From: Blastococcus fimeti
GTDB lineage: Bacteria > Actinomycetota > Actinomycetes > Mycobacteriales > Geodermatophilaceae
Reading direction: 5' to 3'
Length of the DNA stretch: 64,000 nucleotides
Assembly (NCBI GenBank): GCA_900102115.1
Contig: FNAW01000001.1
Coordinates: forward strand, 558,001 to 622,000
Shown: positions 35,888 through 45,436 of the stretch, piece after piece
Numbering within the stretch: position 1 is the stretch's first letter
Layout of the letters: the number at the start of each line of letters is the position of its first letter
Notes under the pieces: model-generated
Seen by the model: the letters and a program-made list of their open reading frames with translations, nothing else
Databases searched by the model: none
Told to the model about the DNA's origin: nothing
Made by a program: the position numbers and the translations under genes

Positions 35888-37020
35888 CCCTCGCCCTCCT
35901 GCCGGCGGGGCAGGACTGCGGTGGCGGTGGAGCCCGCGGGCACGTCGGCCTCGGGCGCCCAGTGCCGCCCGCCGACACCCGGCGTGGGCTCGTAGGCACC
36001 GGCGTCGGCCCGGGCGAGCAGGTCCTCGGGCAGCGAGCGGCGGATGGCCTCGGCCGTGGTCTCGTCGAACTCGTGCAGCATCCGCGCCACGCGCTCCTGC
36101 CGGCGGCGGGCGCCCTGGCGCTCGGGCAGCCCCTCGCTGGGCTCGAGCTGCGGCGGGACGGCCTCGCCACCGGAGGCACCCTTGGGGCCGACACCGTTGT
36201 GCGAGTCGCCGCCGCGGGCCTCCAGGGCGGCCATCTCGGCCTCGACCTGGGCGACGTCCTTCTCCTCGCTCATGCCGATCGGCCCCTCGCGCCGGCCGTT
36301 GAGGAACTGGCGGACGACGGGCTCCTGCGAGGTCAGCAGCTGCTCGCGGGGGCCGAACATCACCAGGTTGCGGCGGAAGAGCAGGCCCAGGTTGTCCGGC
36401 ACGGTCCGGGCGGTGCCGATGTCGTGCGTGACGATGAGGAAGGTGGCATCGATCTGCGCGTTCAGGTCGACGATGAGCTGGTTGAGGTAGGCGACGCGGA
36501 CGGGGTCCAGGCCGGAGTCCGGCTCGTCGAACAGGATGATCTCGGGGTCCAGGACCAGCGCGCGGGCGAGCCCCGCGCGCTTGCGCATGCCGCCGGAGAT
36601 CTCGCCGGGCAGCTTTCCCTCGGCGCCCTGCAGGCCGACCATGTCCATCTTCTCGAGGACGATCCGCTTGACCTCGGACTCGCTCTTCTTCGTGTGCTCG
36701 CGCAGGGGGAAGGCGATGTTGTCGAAGAGGTTCATCGAGCCGAAGAGCGCGCCGTCCTGGAAGAGGACGCCGAAGAGCTTCCGGATCTCGTAGAGCCGGT
36801 GCTCGCTGGTCCGGACGATGTCGGTGTCGTTGATGACGATCGACCCGCGCTCGGGCTTCAGCAGCCCGACCAGGGACTTGAGGAACACCGACTTGCCGGT
36901 GCCCGACGGCCCCAGCAGCACGGAGATCTCACCGGGCGGCAGGGTCAGGGTGACGTCGCTCCAGATGTTCTGGCTCCCGAACGACTTGGTCAGCCCCTCG
37001 ACCTCTACTGCGACGCCCAC
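35884..37020 (-). CDS. mkl: Mce importer ATPase Mkl (MceG/MlaF type) with long C-terminal extension
   Basis: This ABC ATPase powers the Mce lipid importer from the cytoplasmic face. Motifs: Walker A GPSGTGKS (about residue 37), signature ISGGMRKRAGLARAL, Walker B IILFDEPDSGLDP and switch VTHD. The GTG at 37020, behind GGGAGGACGG, gives 378 residues; upstream codons in the frame are spacer. After the ATPase core (about 250 residues) comes a 120-residue Glu/Ala/Arg-rich tail. In M. tuberculosis the mkl gene is also near rpoB but apart from mce genes; here it heads the operon. Confidence 0.95.
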   Translation of the reverse strand: MGVAVEVEGLTKSFGSQNIWSDVTLTLPPGEISVLLGPSGTGKSVFLKSLVGLLKPERGSIVINDTDIVRTSEHRLYEIRKLFGVLFQDGALFGSMNLFDNIAFPLREHTKKSESEVKRIVLEKMDMVGLQGAEGKLPGEISGGMRKRAGLARALVLDPEIILFDEPDSGLDPVRVAYLNQLIVDLNAQIDATFLIVTHDIGTARTVPDNLGLLFRRNLVMFGPREQLLTSQEPVVRQFLNGRREGPIGMSEEKDVAQVEAEMAALEARGGDSHNGVGPKGASGGEAVPPQLEPSEGLPERQGARRRQERVARMLHEFDETTAEAIRRSLPEDLLARADAGAYEPTPGVGGRHWAPEADVPAGSTATAVLPRRQEGEG

Positions 37021-37180
37021 GAATCCCGTCCTCCCGCTCCGGCTGCGTTGCCGGTTCCCCGCCCCGTCGCATCGACGAGCCCCGGCAGTGTGCGACGTCC
37101 CGGTGGGCTCCGCATCCGGAGTGCCGCGACGCACGTCACCTACCGACGGGTAACGACGATGCGGACGACAGGTTACGTGC

Positions 37181-37199
37181 GTCACGCAGTTCGCGTGAC
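37181..37199. promoter_or_regulatory. Palindromic operator candidate upstream of the mce operon
   Basis: GTCACGC (37181-37187), a 5-base spacer AGTTC and GCGTGAC (37193-37199) form a perfect 7-base inverted repeat about 160 bases upstream of the mkl start. Nearby, at 37135-37153, a second imperfect inverted repeat reads GTCACC and GGTAAC. Their position suits a repressor of the lipid-import operon; no regulator gene is adjacent, so the protein is unknown. Confidence 0.5.
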
Positions 37200-37249
37200 C
37201 CGGATCTCCATGTATCCCCCGCTCGGGCGTCACCGGCCCCGGGAACGCA

Positions 37250-37285
37250 GCAGGGGCCGCCCTCCCGAAGGAGGACGGCCCCTGC
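37250..37285 (-). terminator. Terminator downstream of rplL
   Basis: The arms GCAGGGGCCG and CGGCCCCTGC (10 perfect pairs) continue, after one mismatch, with five more pairs around the loop CGAA. It lies about 100 bases past the rplL stop and before the mce promoter region. Confidence 0.75.
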
Positions 37286-37352
37286 CGTGCGGTGCTGTGG
37301 TGCTGTGGTGCTGCCCGGCTAGTGCCGGGCGGGGGTCACGTGACCGTGACGT

Positions 37353-37376
37353 ACCCGGCGATCGGAACCGCCGGGT
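37353..37376 (-). terminator. Small hairpin directly after rplL
   Basis: ACCCGGCG and CGCCGGGT form a perfect 8-base stem with an 8-base loop, starting seven bases beyond the rplL stop codon. It may be a first terminator or a transcript-stabilising element ahead of the stronger hairpin at 37250-37285. Confidence 0.5.
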
Positions 37377-37382
37377 GAGGGG

Positions 37383-37772
37383 TCACTTGACGGTGACGGT
37401 GGCGCCGGCGCCCTCGAGGGCAGCCTTGGCCTTCTCCGCGGCGTCCTTGGCGACCTTCTCCAGGACCGGCTTCGGCGCGTTGTCGACCAGGTCCTTGGCC
37501 TCCTTGAGGCCGAGCGAGGTCAGCGTGCGCACCTCCTTGATGACCTGGATCTTCTTGTCGCCGGCAGCCTCGAGGATGACGTCGAACTCGTCCTGCTCGG
37601 CAGGCGCCTCGGCGCCGCCGCCGCCACCGGCGGCCGGGGCGGCAGCGACGGCCACGGGGGCAGCAGCGGTGACGTCGAACGTCTCCTCGAACTGCTTCAC
37701 GAAGTCGGACAGCTCGAGGAGCGTCATCTCCTTGAACGCGTCGAGCAGCTCCGTGCTGGAAAGCTTCGCCAT
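37383..37772 (-). CDS. rplL: 50S ribosomal protein L7/L12
   Basis: L12 (bL12) forms the multimeric stalk that recruits and activates elongation-factor GTPases. The 129-residue frame has the N-terminal dimerisation helix ([20 protein letters not shown]), an Ala/Gly/Pro hinge of about 25 residues, and the C-terminal factor-binding domain with [20 protein letters not shown]. It lies 17 bases after rplJ. Confidence 0.98.
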   Translation of the reverse strand: MAKLSSTELLDAFKEMTLLELSDFVKQFEETFDVTAAAPVAVAAAPAAGGGGGAEAPAEQDEFDVILEAAGDKKIQVIKEVRTLTSLGLKEAKDLVDNAPKPVLEKVAKDAAEKAKAALEGAGATVTVK

Positions 37773-37789
37773 GTCGATCTCCTTCTGGG

Positions 37790-38404
37790 TCAGTCGTCGC
37801 TGGCCGCGTCGGCGGCGGCAGCGTCGGTCTCGGGGGTGGTGTCAGCAGCAGGTGCGTCGTCAGCGGCAGGAGCCTCGGCAGCCGGAGCGTCGGCGGCCTT
37901 CTTCTCCTGCAGCGCGGCGGCGAGGCGGGCGACCTGCGACAGCGGGGCCTGGAACAGCCCGGCAGCCTTGGTCAGGTTGCCCTTCATCGCGCCGGCCAGC
38001 TTGGCCAGCAGGACCTCACGGGGCTCGACGTCGGCGAGGCGGGTGACCTCGGAGGCGTCGACCGTGCGGCCGTCGACCACGCCGCCCTTGACGACGAGCA
38101 GCGGGTTGGCCTTCGCGAAGTCGCGGAGCGCCTTGGCGCCCTCGACCGGGTCGCCCTCGATGAAGGCGATCGCAGTGGGCCCGTTGAGCAGCGGGGCCAG
38201 GTCGGAGTAACCGACCGAGTCCGCCGCCCGCTTCGTCAGGGTGTTCTTGACGACGGCGTACGTGCTGCCCGCACCGAGGGAACGACGCAGCTGGGTCAGC
38301 TGCGCCACGGTCAGCCCGCGGTACTCGGTGAGCACCGCCGCACTCGAGTTCTGGAACCGCTCGGTGATCTCGTCGATCACCGCGGCCTTCGCCTGCGTGG
38401 GCAT
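37790..38404 (-). CDS. rplJ: 50S ribosomal protein L10
   Basis: L10 (uL10) anchors the L12 stalk to 23S rRNA and, as the L10-L12 complex, represses translation of its own leader in bacteria. The ATG at 38404 gives 204 residues beginning [20 protein letters not shown]. The L12-binding C-terminal helix is followed by an Ala/Asp/Pro-rich acidic tail. The longer in-frame extension is leader sequence. Confidence 0.97.
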   Translation of the reverse strand: MPTQAKAAVIDEITERFQNSSAAVLTEYRGLTVAQLTQLRRSLGAGSTYAVVKNTLTKRAADSVGYSDLAPLLNGPTAIAFIEGDPVEGAKALRDFAKANPLLVVKGGVVDGRTVDASEVTRLADVEPREVLLAKLAGAMKGNLTKAAGLFQAPLSQVARLAAALQEKKAADAPAAEAPAADDAPAADTTPETDAAAADAASDD

Positions 38405-38672
38405 GGGCCTCCTCTCGTCTGTCGGGCGACCAGTGGCCATCGCGCGAACGCGGGCGATCGGGTGGCCCCGGAGACGAGGAACGCCCCGGCGCAGGCGCAC
38501 GGGGCGAGGAGCGGGAGGCGCGCTGTTCGTGCCGCGGCACCGCTGATCGAACCGTCCTCCTGCGCGGGTCGCCCGGAACTCCGGGACCTTCGATCGCACG
38601 CGGACGTGCGACGACCAACGGTCTTGGGGGGAACGCGGCCAAGAGTACGCGATGCGGGCCCCGGGACGCACA
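38405..38672 (-). promoter_or_regulatory. rplJL promoter region and L10 leader
   Basis: The leader between the rplA terminator and rplJ contains a 7-base perfect stem at 38594-38611 (TCGCACG, loop CGGA, CGTGCGA) and CCCGG-type pairing just below it. That is the region where the L10(L12) repressor complex binds in other bacteria. On the minus strand TACTCT (about 38648) could be the -10 of an rplJL promoter, but no good -35 is visible. Autogenous control is inferred from the family. Confidence 0.5.
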
Positions 38673-38705
38673 GAGGCCCCGCAGCGGCGTGCGCTGCGGG
38701 GCCTC
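38673..38705 (-). terminator. Terminator downstream of rplA
   Basis: A perfect 13-base stem (GAGGCCCCGCAGC and GCTGCGGGGCCTC) with a 7-base loop begins 16 bases after the rplA stop codon. It separates rplKA from rplJL transcription. Confidence 0.85.
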
Positions 38706-38720
38706 CGGGAGTGCGGTGGA

Positions 38721-39440
38721 TCAGTTGGTGGGCTCGTCCACCAGCATGTTCCGGGTGCGGTTCGGGTCCACCGGGATGCCGGGGCCCATCGTCGTGGAGA
38801 TGGTGACCTTCTTGACGTAGCGACCCTTGGCCGAGGAGGGCTTGGCGCGGAGCACCTCGTCCAGGGCGGCCGCGTAGTTCTCGACCAGCTTGTCCTGGTC
38901 GAAGGAGGCCTTGCCGATCACCAGGTGCAGGTTGGCCTGCTTGTCGACGCGGAAGTTGATCTTTCCGCCCTTGATGTCGTTGACGGCCTTGGTGACGTCG
39001 GGGGTCACGGTGCCGGTCTTCGGGTTCGGCATCAGGCCGCGGGGGCCGAGGATGCGGGCGATCCGGCCGACCTTGGCCATCTGGTCCGGCGTCGCGATGG
39101 CGGCGTCGAAGTCCAGGAAGCCGCCCTGGATCTTCTCGATCAGGTCGTCGGAGCCCACGACGTCGGCGCCGGCGGCCTCGGCCTCGGCGGCCTTGTCACC
39201 GGTCGCGAAGACGATGACGCGGGCGGTCTTGCCGGTGCCGTGGGGCAGGTTGACCGTGCCGCGGACCATCTGGTCGGCCTTGCGGGGGTCGACGCCGAGG
39301 CGCATCGCGACCTCGACGGTGGCGTCGTAGGACGTCGTCGACGTCTCCTTCGCCAGCGCTGCGGCCTGGAGCGGGGAGTACAGGTTGTCCCGGTCGACCT
39401 TGTCGGCCGCGGCCCGGAACTTCTTGCCGTGCTTCGCCAT
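38721..39440 (-). CDS. rplA: 50S ribosomal protein L1
   Basis: L1 (uL1) forms the mobile stalk that escorts deacylated tRNA from the E site. The ATG at 39440 gives 239 residues starting [20 protein letters not shown], with the conserved [20 protein letters not shown]. The long in-frame upstream extension would overlap rplK and is rejected. Confidence 0.97.
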   Translation of the reverse strand: MAKHGKKFRAAADKVDRDNLYSPLQAAALAKETSTTSYDATVEVAMRLGVDPRKADQMVRGTVNLPHGTGKTARVIVFATGDKAAEAEAAGADVVGSDDLIEKIQGGFLDFDAAIATPDQMAKVGRIARILGPRGLMPNPKTGTVTPDVTKAVNDIKGGKINFRVDKQANLHLVIGKASFDQDKLVENYAAALDEVLRAKPSSAKGRYVKKVTISTTMGPGIPVDPNRTRNMLVDEPTN

Positions 39441-39537
39441 GGTGGTTCCTCTCCCCCGGACGTCGCCGGGGATGGTGTGGTTGCCGGGCCAGGCGTGGCC
39501 CTCCCACAGGTGCGGGGTGGTGCGGGTGGAGCCGTGG

Positions 39538-39966
39538 TCAGACGACCGTGATGCCCATCGAACGGGCGGTGCCGGCGATGATCCGCTCGGCCTGGTCGAG
39601 GTCGTTGGCGTTGAGGTCGACCATCTTGGTGGTGGCGATCTCGCGGACCTGGTCACGGGTGACCGTGGCGACCTTGGTCTTGTGCGGCTCGCCCGAGCCC
39701 TTCTCGACACCGGCGGCCTTGAGCAGCATGCGCGCAGCCGGCGGGGTCTTGGTGATGAAGGTGAACGACCGGTCCTCGAAGACCGAGATCTCGACCGGGA
39801 CCACGTCGCCGCGCTGCGACTCCGTGGCGGCGTTGTAGGCCTTGCAGAACTCCATGATGTTGACACCGTGCTGGCCGAGCGCCGGACCGACGGGCGGGGC
39901 GGGGGTGGCCGCACCGGCCTTGATCTGGAGCTTGATGACCGCGGTCAACCGCTTCCTGGGGGGCAT
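39538..39966 (-). CDS. rplK: 50S ribosomal protein L11
   Basis: L11 (uL11) forms the GTPase-associated centre with 23S rRNA and is needed for RelA activation and thiostrepton binding. The 142-residue frame has [20 protein letters not shown] and the C-terminal RNA-binding [12 protein letters not shown]. It lies 97 bases before rplA and 58 after nusG. Confidence 0.98.
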   Translation of the reverse strand: MPPRKRLTAVIKLQIKAGAATPAPPVGPALGQHGVNIMEFCKAYNAATESQRGDVVPVEISVFEDRSFTFITKTPPAARMLLKAAGVEKGSGEPHKTKVATVTRDQVREIATTKMVDLNANDLDQAERIIAGTARSMGITVV

Positions 39967-40024
39967 GACTTCCTTCTATCGGTGGTGGATCAGCTGGCGC
40001 CGCTGGACATCAGGTCGTACGGCG

Positions 40025-40888
40025 TCAGATCTTGCTGACCTGGTTGAACGACAGCTCGACGGGCGTCTCGCGGCCGAAGATGGAGACCAGCACCTGCAGC
40101 TTCTGCTGCTCGGCGTTGATCTCGTTGATCGTGGCGGGCAGGGTCGCGAACGGCCCGTCCATCACGGTGACCGACTCGCCGACCTCGAAGTCCACGAGAG
40201 CGGCCGGCGCAGCGGCAGCGGGTGCCGCGTCGCCGCCGGCGGTGCGGGCCGCCTGCGGAGCGGTGGCCGGGACGAGGATCTTCACGACCTCGTCGAGGGT
40301 CAGCGGCGACGGCTTGGACGTCGCGCCGACGAACCCGGTGACGCCGGGGGTGTTGCGCACGGCGCCCCACGACTCGTCGTTGAGCTCCATGCGCACGAGC
40401 AGGTAGCCCGGCAGGACCTTGCGGTTGACCTGCGCGCGCTTGCCGTTCTTGATCTCGGTGACCTCCTCGGTGGGCACCTCGATCTGGTAGATGTAGTCCT
40501 CCACGTCGAGGGACTGGATGCGCGCCTCGAGGTTGGTCTTCACCTTGTTCTCGTAGCCGGCGTAGCTGTGCACGACGTACCAGTCGCCGGGCGCGATCCG
40601 CAGCGCCTTCTTCATCGCCTCGGCCGGGTCCTCGTCCTCCGGCTCCTCGGCGACGACGAGCTCCTCGACGGCTGCCGCGTCGGCCTCCGGGGCCTCCTCG
40701 GCGGCGTCGGCCTCCGGGGTCTCGGTGTCGAGCGCGAGGTCGGCGGTGTCGCTGGAGCCCTCGGCGGCGCCGGTCTCACCGACGCCGGTCTCGACGTCGG
40801 CCGTGCCGCGCTCCTCGAAGCGGGCGTCGTCCAGGTCGATGCCATCGACCGCGCTGTCGCGCTCGTTGGGCTCGCGGGGCTCGGTCAC
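40025..40888 (-). CDS. nusG: Transcription termination/antitermination factor NusG
   Basis: NusG binds RNA polymerase through its NGN domain and ribosomal S10 or Rho through its KOW domain. The 287-residue frame has an acidic disordered N-terminus of about 95 residues, the NGN domain ([20 protein letters not shown]), an Ala-rich linker longer than in E. coli, and the KOW domain ([20 protein letters not shown]). The acidic extension is a known actinobacterial trait. It follows secE by 43 bases. Confidence 0.97.
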   Translation of the reverse strand: MTEPREPNERDSAVDGIDLDDARFEERGTADVETGVGETGAAEGSSDTADLALDTETPEADAAEEAPEADAAAVEELVVAEEPEDEDPAEAMKKALRIAPGDWYVVHSYAGYENKVKTNLEARIQSLDVEDYIYQIEVPTEEVTEIKNGKRAQVNRKVLPGYLLVRMELNDESWGAVRNTPGVTGFVGATSKPSPLTLDEVVKILVPATAPQAARTAGGDAAPAAAAPAALVDFEVGESVTVMDGPFATLPATINEINAEQQKLQVLVSIFGRETPVELSFNQVSKI

Positions 40889-40931
40889 AGAGATCTCTTC
40901 CTTGTCGGATGTCGTGCGGGGCGGGCGGGGA

Positions 40932-41453
40932 TCAGCCGAAGACGGCGATCACACCCCGGGAGAAGAGCAGGTCCATCCCGGCCACCAGGGCGACCATGAA
41001 CGCCACGAAGACGATGACCACGGTCGTGTAGGTGATCAGCTCGCGGCGGCCCGGCCAGATGACCTTCCGCAGCTCGGCGATCACCTCGCGCAGGAACCGG
41101 CCGATGGAGCGCTTCTGGCGGATCTGCTCGGCACGGTCCCGCTCGGCCTCGGCGCGCGACCGGGTGCCGGCACCCTCGCGACCCGCGGGCCGCGAGGCGG
41201 ACCGGGCTGCGCGGCGCGAGCCGGCTACCGGCTCGTCGTCGTCGTCGCCGGCGGTGATCCGCCCGCCCCGGCGACGTGCCGGCGCGACGACCTTGTCCTC
41301 CTCGGCCGCGGCCTCGGCGGCGACCGCGTCCTCGGCCGCCTCGAGCTCGGCGGCGTCGTCGACGCCCGGAGCCTCGCGGTCGAGCTGCTCGTCGGTCAGC
41401 TCGGCGTCGGGGACGTCGGGGACGTCGTCCCCGCGTTCCGGCTTCTCGCTCAC
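40932..41453 (-). CDS. secE: Preprotein translocase subunit SecE
   Basis: SecE clamps SecY in the protein-export channel. Only the last 60 or so residues are the conserved part: [20 protein letters not shown] followed by a single membrane segment ([20 protein letters not shown]). The first 110 residues are disordered, acidic then basic, a longer extension than in mycobacteria. It follows tRNA-Trp by 70 bases in the conserved actinobacterial order. Confidence 0.96.
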   Translation of the reverse strand: MSEKPERGDDVPDVPDAELTDEQLDREAPGVDDAAELEAAEDAVAAEAAAEEDKVVAPARRRGGRITAGDDDDEPVAGSRRAARSASRPAGREGAGTRSRAEAERDRAEQIRQKRSIGRFLREVIAELRKVIWPGRRELITYTTVVIVFVAFMVALVAGMDLLFSRGVIAVFG

Positions 41454-41523
41454 TGCGCCTCGCTCGCCTCGTGGTGGGTGCCGTCCCCGGCGGGGGCGGT
41501 CGGCCGTGCATCGTCCGTGCTGC

Positions 41524-41599
<76 letters not shown>

Positions 41600-41726
41600 A
41601 GAGCCCGGCCCTCGGGAGACCGAGCGCCCGGACCGGGCCCGGGACCGTCCACCTCACCACGGCAGCCCACGACCTCGGGAGGTTCCGGGGCACGCCGGTG
41701 GCGGGGTCGACCACCCCAGGGACGCC

Positions 41727-41757
41727 AGTGTACGGGACCGCGGAGGGCCGGGGCCAA
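41727..41757 (-). promoter_or_regulatory. Possible promoter for tRNA-Trp-secE-nusG
   Basis: On the minus strand TACACT (41732-41727) is a good -10 hexamer. TTGGCC (41757-41752) lies 19 bases upstream as a weak -35. Transcription would begin about 120 bases before tRNA-Trp. Confidence 0.35.
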
Positions 41758-41866
41758 CGTGTCCGGACGGCGGATGCCGACCTGCCCGGAGCGCGGAGGC
41801 CGACGTCCCCGGACGCGCCTGCAGGCGGCCCGCTCGCGACGCCCCGACCTTTGACACGATAGGGCC

Positions 41867-43123
41867 ATGACCGCCGTGTCTCCGGACTCGCCCATCCCGT
41901 CGTCCTCCGAGCTGCCGCCCGCCCAGCGGCGCATCTCCCGTCGCATCGCGGGGATCGCCGAATCGGCCACCCTCGCCGTCGACGCGAAGGCGAAGGCCCT
42001 CAAGGCCGCGGGCAAGCCGGTGATCGGTTTCGGCGCCGGGGAACCGGACTTCCCGACCCCGGACTACATCGTCGAGGCCGCGATCGCCGCCGCCCGCCAG
42101 CCCGCGATGCACCGGTACACCCCGGCCGGCGGGCTGCCCGCGCTCAAGGAGGCGATCGTCGCCAAGACCGCGCGCGACTCCGGGCTGCAGGTGACCGCGG
42201 CCCAGGTGCTGGTCACCAACGGCGGCAAGCAGGCGGTCTACGAGGCGCTGGCCACGATGCTCGACCCGGGCGACGAGGTGCTGCTCCCCGCGCCCTACTG
42301 GACCACCTACCCGGAGGCGATCCGCCTGGCCGGCGGCGTCCCGGTGCCGGTCGTGGCCGACGAGCAGAGCGGCTACCTGGTCTCGGCCGCCCAGCTCGAC
42401 GCCGCCCGCACGCCGCGCACCAAGGTGCTGCTGTTCTGCTCGCCGTCGAACCCGACCGGGGCGGTCTACCCGCTCGAGCAGGTGGAGGAGATCGGCCGCT
42501 GGGCGCTGGACGCCGGGCTCTGGGTGCTCACCGACGAGATCTACGAGCACCTGACCTACGGCGGGGTGACCGCCCCCTCCCTGCCGGTCGTCGTCCCGGA
42601 GCTGGCCGACCGCTGCGTCGTGGTGAACGGCGTGGCCAAGACCTACGCCATGACCGGCTGGCGGGTGGGCTGGATCCTCGGCCCCACCGACGTGGTCAAG
42701 GCCGCCACGAACCTGCAGTCGCACGCGACGTCCAACGTCGCCAACGTGTCGCAGGCCGCGGCGGTGGCCGCGCTCACCGGGGACCTCTCGGCCGTGGCCA
42801 CCATGCGCGAGGCCTTCGACCGGCGGCGGAAGCTGATCGTCTCGATGCTCCGCGAGATCCCCGGGGTCGCCTGCCCCGAGCCGCAGGGCGCCTTCTACGT
42901 CTACCCGTCGGTCAAGGGGCTCCTCGGCCGGTCGATCGGTGGCCGAACCGCGAGCTCCAGCGTCGAGCTGGCCGAGCTGATCCTCGAGCTCGCCGAGGTC
43001 GCCGTCGTCCCGGGTGAGGCCTTCGGCACCCCCGGCTACCTGCGGATGTCCTACGCGCTGGGGGACGACGACCTGGTCGAGGGCGTCACCCGGATGCAGC
43101 GGCTGCTCACCAGCGCCGACTAG
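41867..43123 (+). CDS. Pyridoxal phosphate-dependent aminotransferase, class I (aspartate aminotransferase type)
   Basis: This fold-type I aminotransferase of 418 residues has [20 protein letters not shown] near the N-terminus, [18 protein letters not shown] and the PLP-binding lysine Lys258 in [16 protein letters not shown]. The likely reaction is amino-group exchange between aspartate (or a related amino acid) and 2-oxoglutarate; sequence alone does not fix the substrate. The ATG at 41867 sits only a few bases after GACACGATAGG, so the mRNA could be leaderless. It stands alone, converging on the M1 peptidase. Confidence 0.92.
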   Translation: MTAVSPDSPIPSSSELPPAQRRISRRIAGIAESATLAVDAKAKALKAAGKPVIGFGAGEPDFPTPDYIVEAAIAAARQPAMHRYTPAGGLPALKEAIVAKTARDSGLQVTAAQVLVTNGGKQAVYEALATMLDPGDEVLLPAPYWTTYPEAIRLAGGVPVPVVADEQSGYLVSAAQLDAARTPRTKVLLFCSPSNPTGAVYPLEQVEEIGRWALDAGLWVLTDEIYEHLTYGGVTAPSLPVVVPELADRCVVVNGVAKTYAMTGWRVGWILGPTDVVKAATNLQSHATSNVANVSQAAAVAALTGDLSAVATMREAFDRRRKLIVSMLREIPGVACPEPQGAFYVYPSVKGLLGRSIGGRTASSSVELAELILELAEVAVVPGEAFGTPGYLRMSYALGDDDLVEGVTRMQRLLTSAD

Positions 43124-44541
43124 CCGGCGGGCAGTGCGCCGGCCCCGGTGAGGACGTCGAGGGCCTCGGGCAGGTCGGCGAGGGCCTCGGCGACGTCCTC
43201 GGGCGCCGCGATGCGCCACGCGGTCGCCTGGACGTAGCAGCGCACCGCGGCGTCGAACGCCCCGGGGCCGGCCTGCTCCCGCGCCTCGAGCAGCGCTGCG
43301 CCGCCCTTTCCGTACACGCGGGCGGAGTACTGCTGCTGGGTGCGGAAGTCGTCCATGGCGTCGCCGACGTCGCCCACGACGCCGAGCGCGCGTTCGAGGT
43401 CGTCGGCGGACGAGGGGTGGACCACGGCCTCGGCCCACGTCGCGAAGGCCTCGTCCAGCCAGGGATCGCGGAACTGGGAGTTGCCGACCATCCCGTAGAA
43501 CCACATGTGCGCGACCTCGTGCACGAGCACCTCGTTGCTGGGCGTGGCCTGCAGGATCGAGCTCGGGTACTCGATGCCGCCGCCGTAGTCGGGCAGCAGC
43601 GGGACGGTGAGCGTCTCGTAGGGGAACGGGCCGAGGAACTCCGCCAGGTCCGTGATCGCCTCGACCGTGGCGTCGGCGAGCTCGTCGGCGGTGGGCTCCG
43701 CACCGGGGAGGGCGCCGGTGGTCACCCGGACCCCGTCGGGCGTCGTCCGCTCGGCCGTGTCGAACCGGCCCACCGCGACGCTGACGTCGCGGGCGACCGG
43801 CTCCGCCGAGGTCCAGGTGCGGCGCCCCTCGCCGTCCGACGGGGTGGGCGCGGCCTGGTTCCCCGTCATCAGGACGGCGAGGTCCGCGGGCGCCGAGACG
43901 CGCACCGTCGTGTCGGCCGCGGGGCTGGTCGTGGTCTCGCCGGAGACGGCCACGTACGGGTCGCGCGCCCAGCCGACGACCGGCTCCCACGCGAGCAGCG
44001 GGAACCCGCTGGCCCACCAGGAGACCCCGTCGGCGGCCCCGACCCGGTCGAACCCGCCCGAGCCGAGAGCGAGCGTGAAGTCCAGCTCCACCTCGGTGCT
44101 CTCCCCCGCCGCCAGCGGCTCGTCGAGCGTCACGACGTAGCCGCCGTCGGCGCCGGGCGCACCGAACGACTCGTACTCCGAGCCGGCCACGTCCTCGCCC
44201 CGGACCTCGTCGACGACGAGCCGGGAGCCCGCCGCGGCGGGCTCGGGGCCGTTCGGCACCAGCCGGAAGACCAGCTCGGCGACCGCGCGGTCGGGGGTGA
44301 AGACGACGGTCTCCGTGCCGGTCACGGTGCGCAGGTCGTCGGCCAGCCGGAAGTCCAGCGCGACGACCGGCCGGTCCGGATCGGGCTCGGCACGCTCGGC
44401 GCAGGCGTCGTCGTCGTCGGGAGCCGCGCTGGGCGGGGCGGACGGCGTCGTCGGTGCGGTGAGGGTGTCGGCGAAGGACGTGCAGCCGGTCAGGAGGAGC
44501 CCGGCGACGGCCAGCACGGCGAGCGGCCGCGGCGCCGTCAT
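43120..44541 (-). CDS. M1-family metallopeptidase lipoprotein
   Basis: This exported zinc aminopeptidase-like protein has 473 residues. The signal peptide ends in the lipobox LLLTGC (Cys20), so it should be membrane-anchored by lipid. Zinc ligands are His341, His345 (HEVAH) and Glu364 (WLDEAFA), the HExxH-x18-E spacing of M1. GGGIEYPS at about 320 takes the place of the exopeptidase GAMEN motif. It overlaps hadB by four bases, so it ends the rpmG operon. The substrate is unknown. Confidence 0.92.
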   Translation of the reverse strand: MTAPRPLAVLAVAGLLLTGCTSFADTLTAPTTPSAPPSAAPDDDDACAERAEPDPDRPVVALDFRLADDLRTVTGTETVVFTPDRAVAELVFRLVPNGPEPAAAGSRLVVDEVRGEDVAGSEYESFGAPGADGGYVVTLDEPLAAGESTEVELDFTLALGSGGFDRVGAADGVSWWASGFPLLAWEPVVGWARDPYVAVSGETTTSPAADTTVRVSAPADLAVLMTGNQAAPTPSDGEGRRTWTSAEPVARDVSVAVGRFDTAERTTPDGVRVTTGALPGAEPTADELADATVEAITDLAEFLGPFPYETLTVPLLPDYGGGIEYPSSILQATPSNEVLVHEVAHMWFYGMVGNSQFRDPWLDEAFATWAEAVVHPSSADDLERALGVVGDVGDAMDDFRTQQQYSARVYGKGGAALLEAREQAGPGAFDAAVRCYVQATAWRIAAPEDVAEALADLPEALDVLTGAGALPAG

Positions 44542-44966
44542 GCCAGGCGGACCACGGCGCGCGCCAGGGAGAGCACCTTCTCGCCGGCGCTGCCGACGGC
44601 GAGGTCGACGCGGACCCGCCCGTCGTCCAGCAGCGCGGCGACGGTGCCCCGGACGGTCAGCTCGGCCCCGGCGTCGTCGTCGGGGACGACGACCGGCCGG
44701 CCGAAGCGCACCTGGAACTCCACGAGCGCGGCGGGGTCCCCCGTCCAGCCGGTGACCGCACGCCCGGCCAGCGCCATCGTGGACATGCCGTGGGCGATGA
44801 CGCCCGGCAGCCCGACCTCGGTGGCCACCCGCTCGTTCCAGTGGATCGGGTTGAAGTCCCCGGAGGCGCCGGCGTATCGGACCAGGTCGGCGCGGGTGAT
44901 CCGGTAGCGCTGCTCGGGGAGCTGGGTGCCCACCTCGACGTCGGCGAGCCGCACGACGGCGCTCAT
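44538..44966 (-). CDS. hadB: MaoC-type (R)-hydratase/dehydratase, HadB-like
   Basis: This is a hot-dog-fold hydratase subunit of 142 residues with the hydratase-2 signature YAGASGDFNPIHWN (catalytic Asp37 and His42) followed by GVIAHGM. In mycobacteria HadB is the catalytic partner of HadA in the fatty-acid-synthase II dehydratase; without mycolic acids the product here is probably an ordinary or branched fatty acid, which is inference. It overlaps both neighbours by four bases. Confidence 0.9.
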   Translation of the reverse strand: MSAVVRLADVEVGTQLPEQRYRITRADLVRYAGASGDFNPIHWNERVATEVGLPGVIAHGMSTMALAGRAVTGWTGDPAALVEFQVRFGRPVVVPDDDAGAELTVRGTVAALLDDGRVRVDLAVGSAGEKVLSLARAVVRLA

Positions 44967-45403
44967 GCCCGTGCCACCAGCATCGACGTGGCCGTGCAGA
45001 CCGCCTCGCCGTCCTCGGTGGTCAGGTCCACGCGAGCGGTGAGCAGGTCGTTCCCGGCGACGGTGCGGGCCGCGTCGATCGTCGTCGTCGCGATCAGCCG
45101 GTCGCCGGCCCGGATGGGGCGGTGGTGGGCGAACCGCTGCTCGCCGTGCACCACCCGCGCGTAGTCGATCGCGACGTCGGGGTCGTCCAGCACGACCATG
45201 GCTGCCTCGAGGCTCACCACGATGGCGAAGGTAGGCGGCGCGATGACGTCGGGGTGCCCGGCGGCGCGGGCGGCCTCGGCGTCGCGGTACAGCGGGGAGG
45301 GATCACCGATCGCGGTGGCGAACTCGGCGATCTTGCCGCGGCCGACCTCGAAGACGGCGGAGGGCGGGTAGCTGCGCCCGACCAGTTCCCGGTCCAGCGC
45401 CAT
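44963..45403 (-). CDS. hadA: MaoC-like dehydratase partner subunit, HadA-like
   Basis: This 146-residue hot-dog protein matches the HadA/UPF0336 type: ALDRELVGRSYPPSAVFEVG and FATAIGDPSPLYRDAEAARA. The position of the catalytic His in HadB is taken by a Tyr in PLYRD, so it is probably the structural, substrate-binding half of the heterodimer. The gene order rpmG-hadA-hadB matches mycobacteria, but the third gene hadC is missing and a peptidase takes its place. Confidence 0.9.
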   Translation of the reverse strand: MALDRELVGRSYPPSAVFEVGRGKIAEFATAIGDPSPLYRDAEAARAAGHPDVIAPPTFAIVVSLEAAMVVLDDPDVAIDYARVVHGEQRFAHHRPIRAGDRLIATTTIDAARTVAGNDLLTARVDLTTEDGEAVCTATSMLVARA

Positions 45404-45436
45404 GCTCCCGCCCTCTCGCGTCGTCGACCGGCTGGG

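Larger units (their letters stand above)
37021..37382 (-). promoter_or_regulatory. rplL-mkl intergenic region
   Basis: These 362 bases hold two termination-type hairpins behind rplL (37353-37376 and 37250-37285), a third small stem (GCCCGG and CCGGGC, 37313-37330), a short GGTGCTGT tandem repeat at 37291-37313, and the perfect palindrome at 37181-37199. The mce operon promoter should lie between about 37040 and 37240, but I could not name its hexamers with confidence. Confidence 0.55.
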
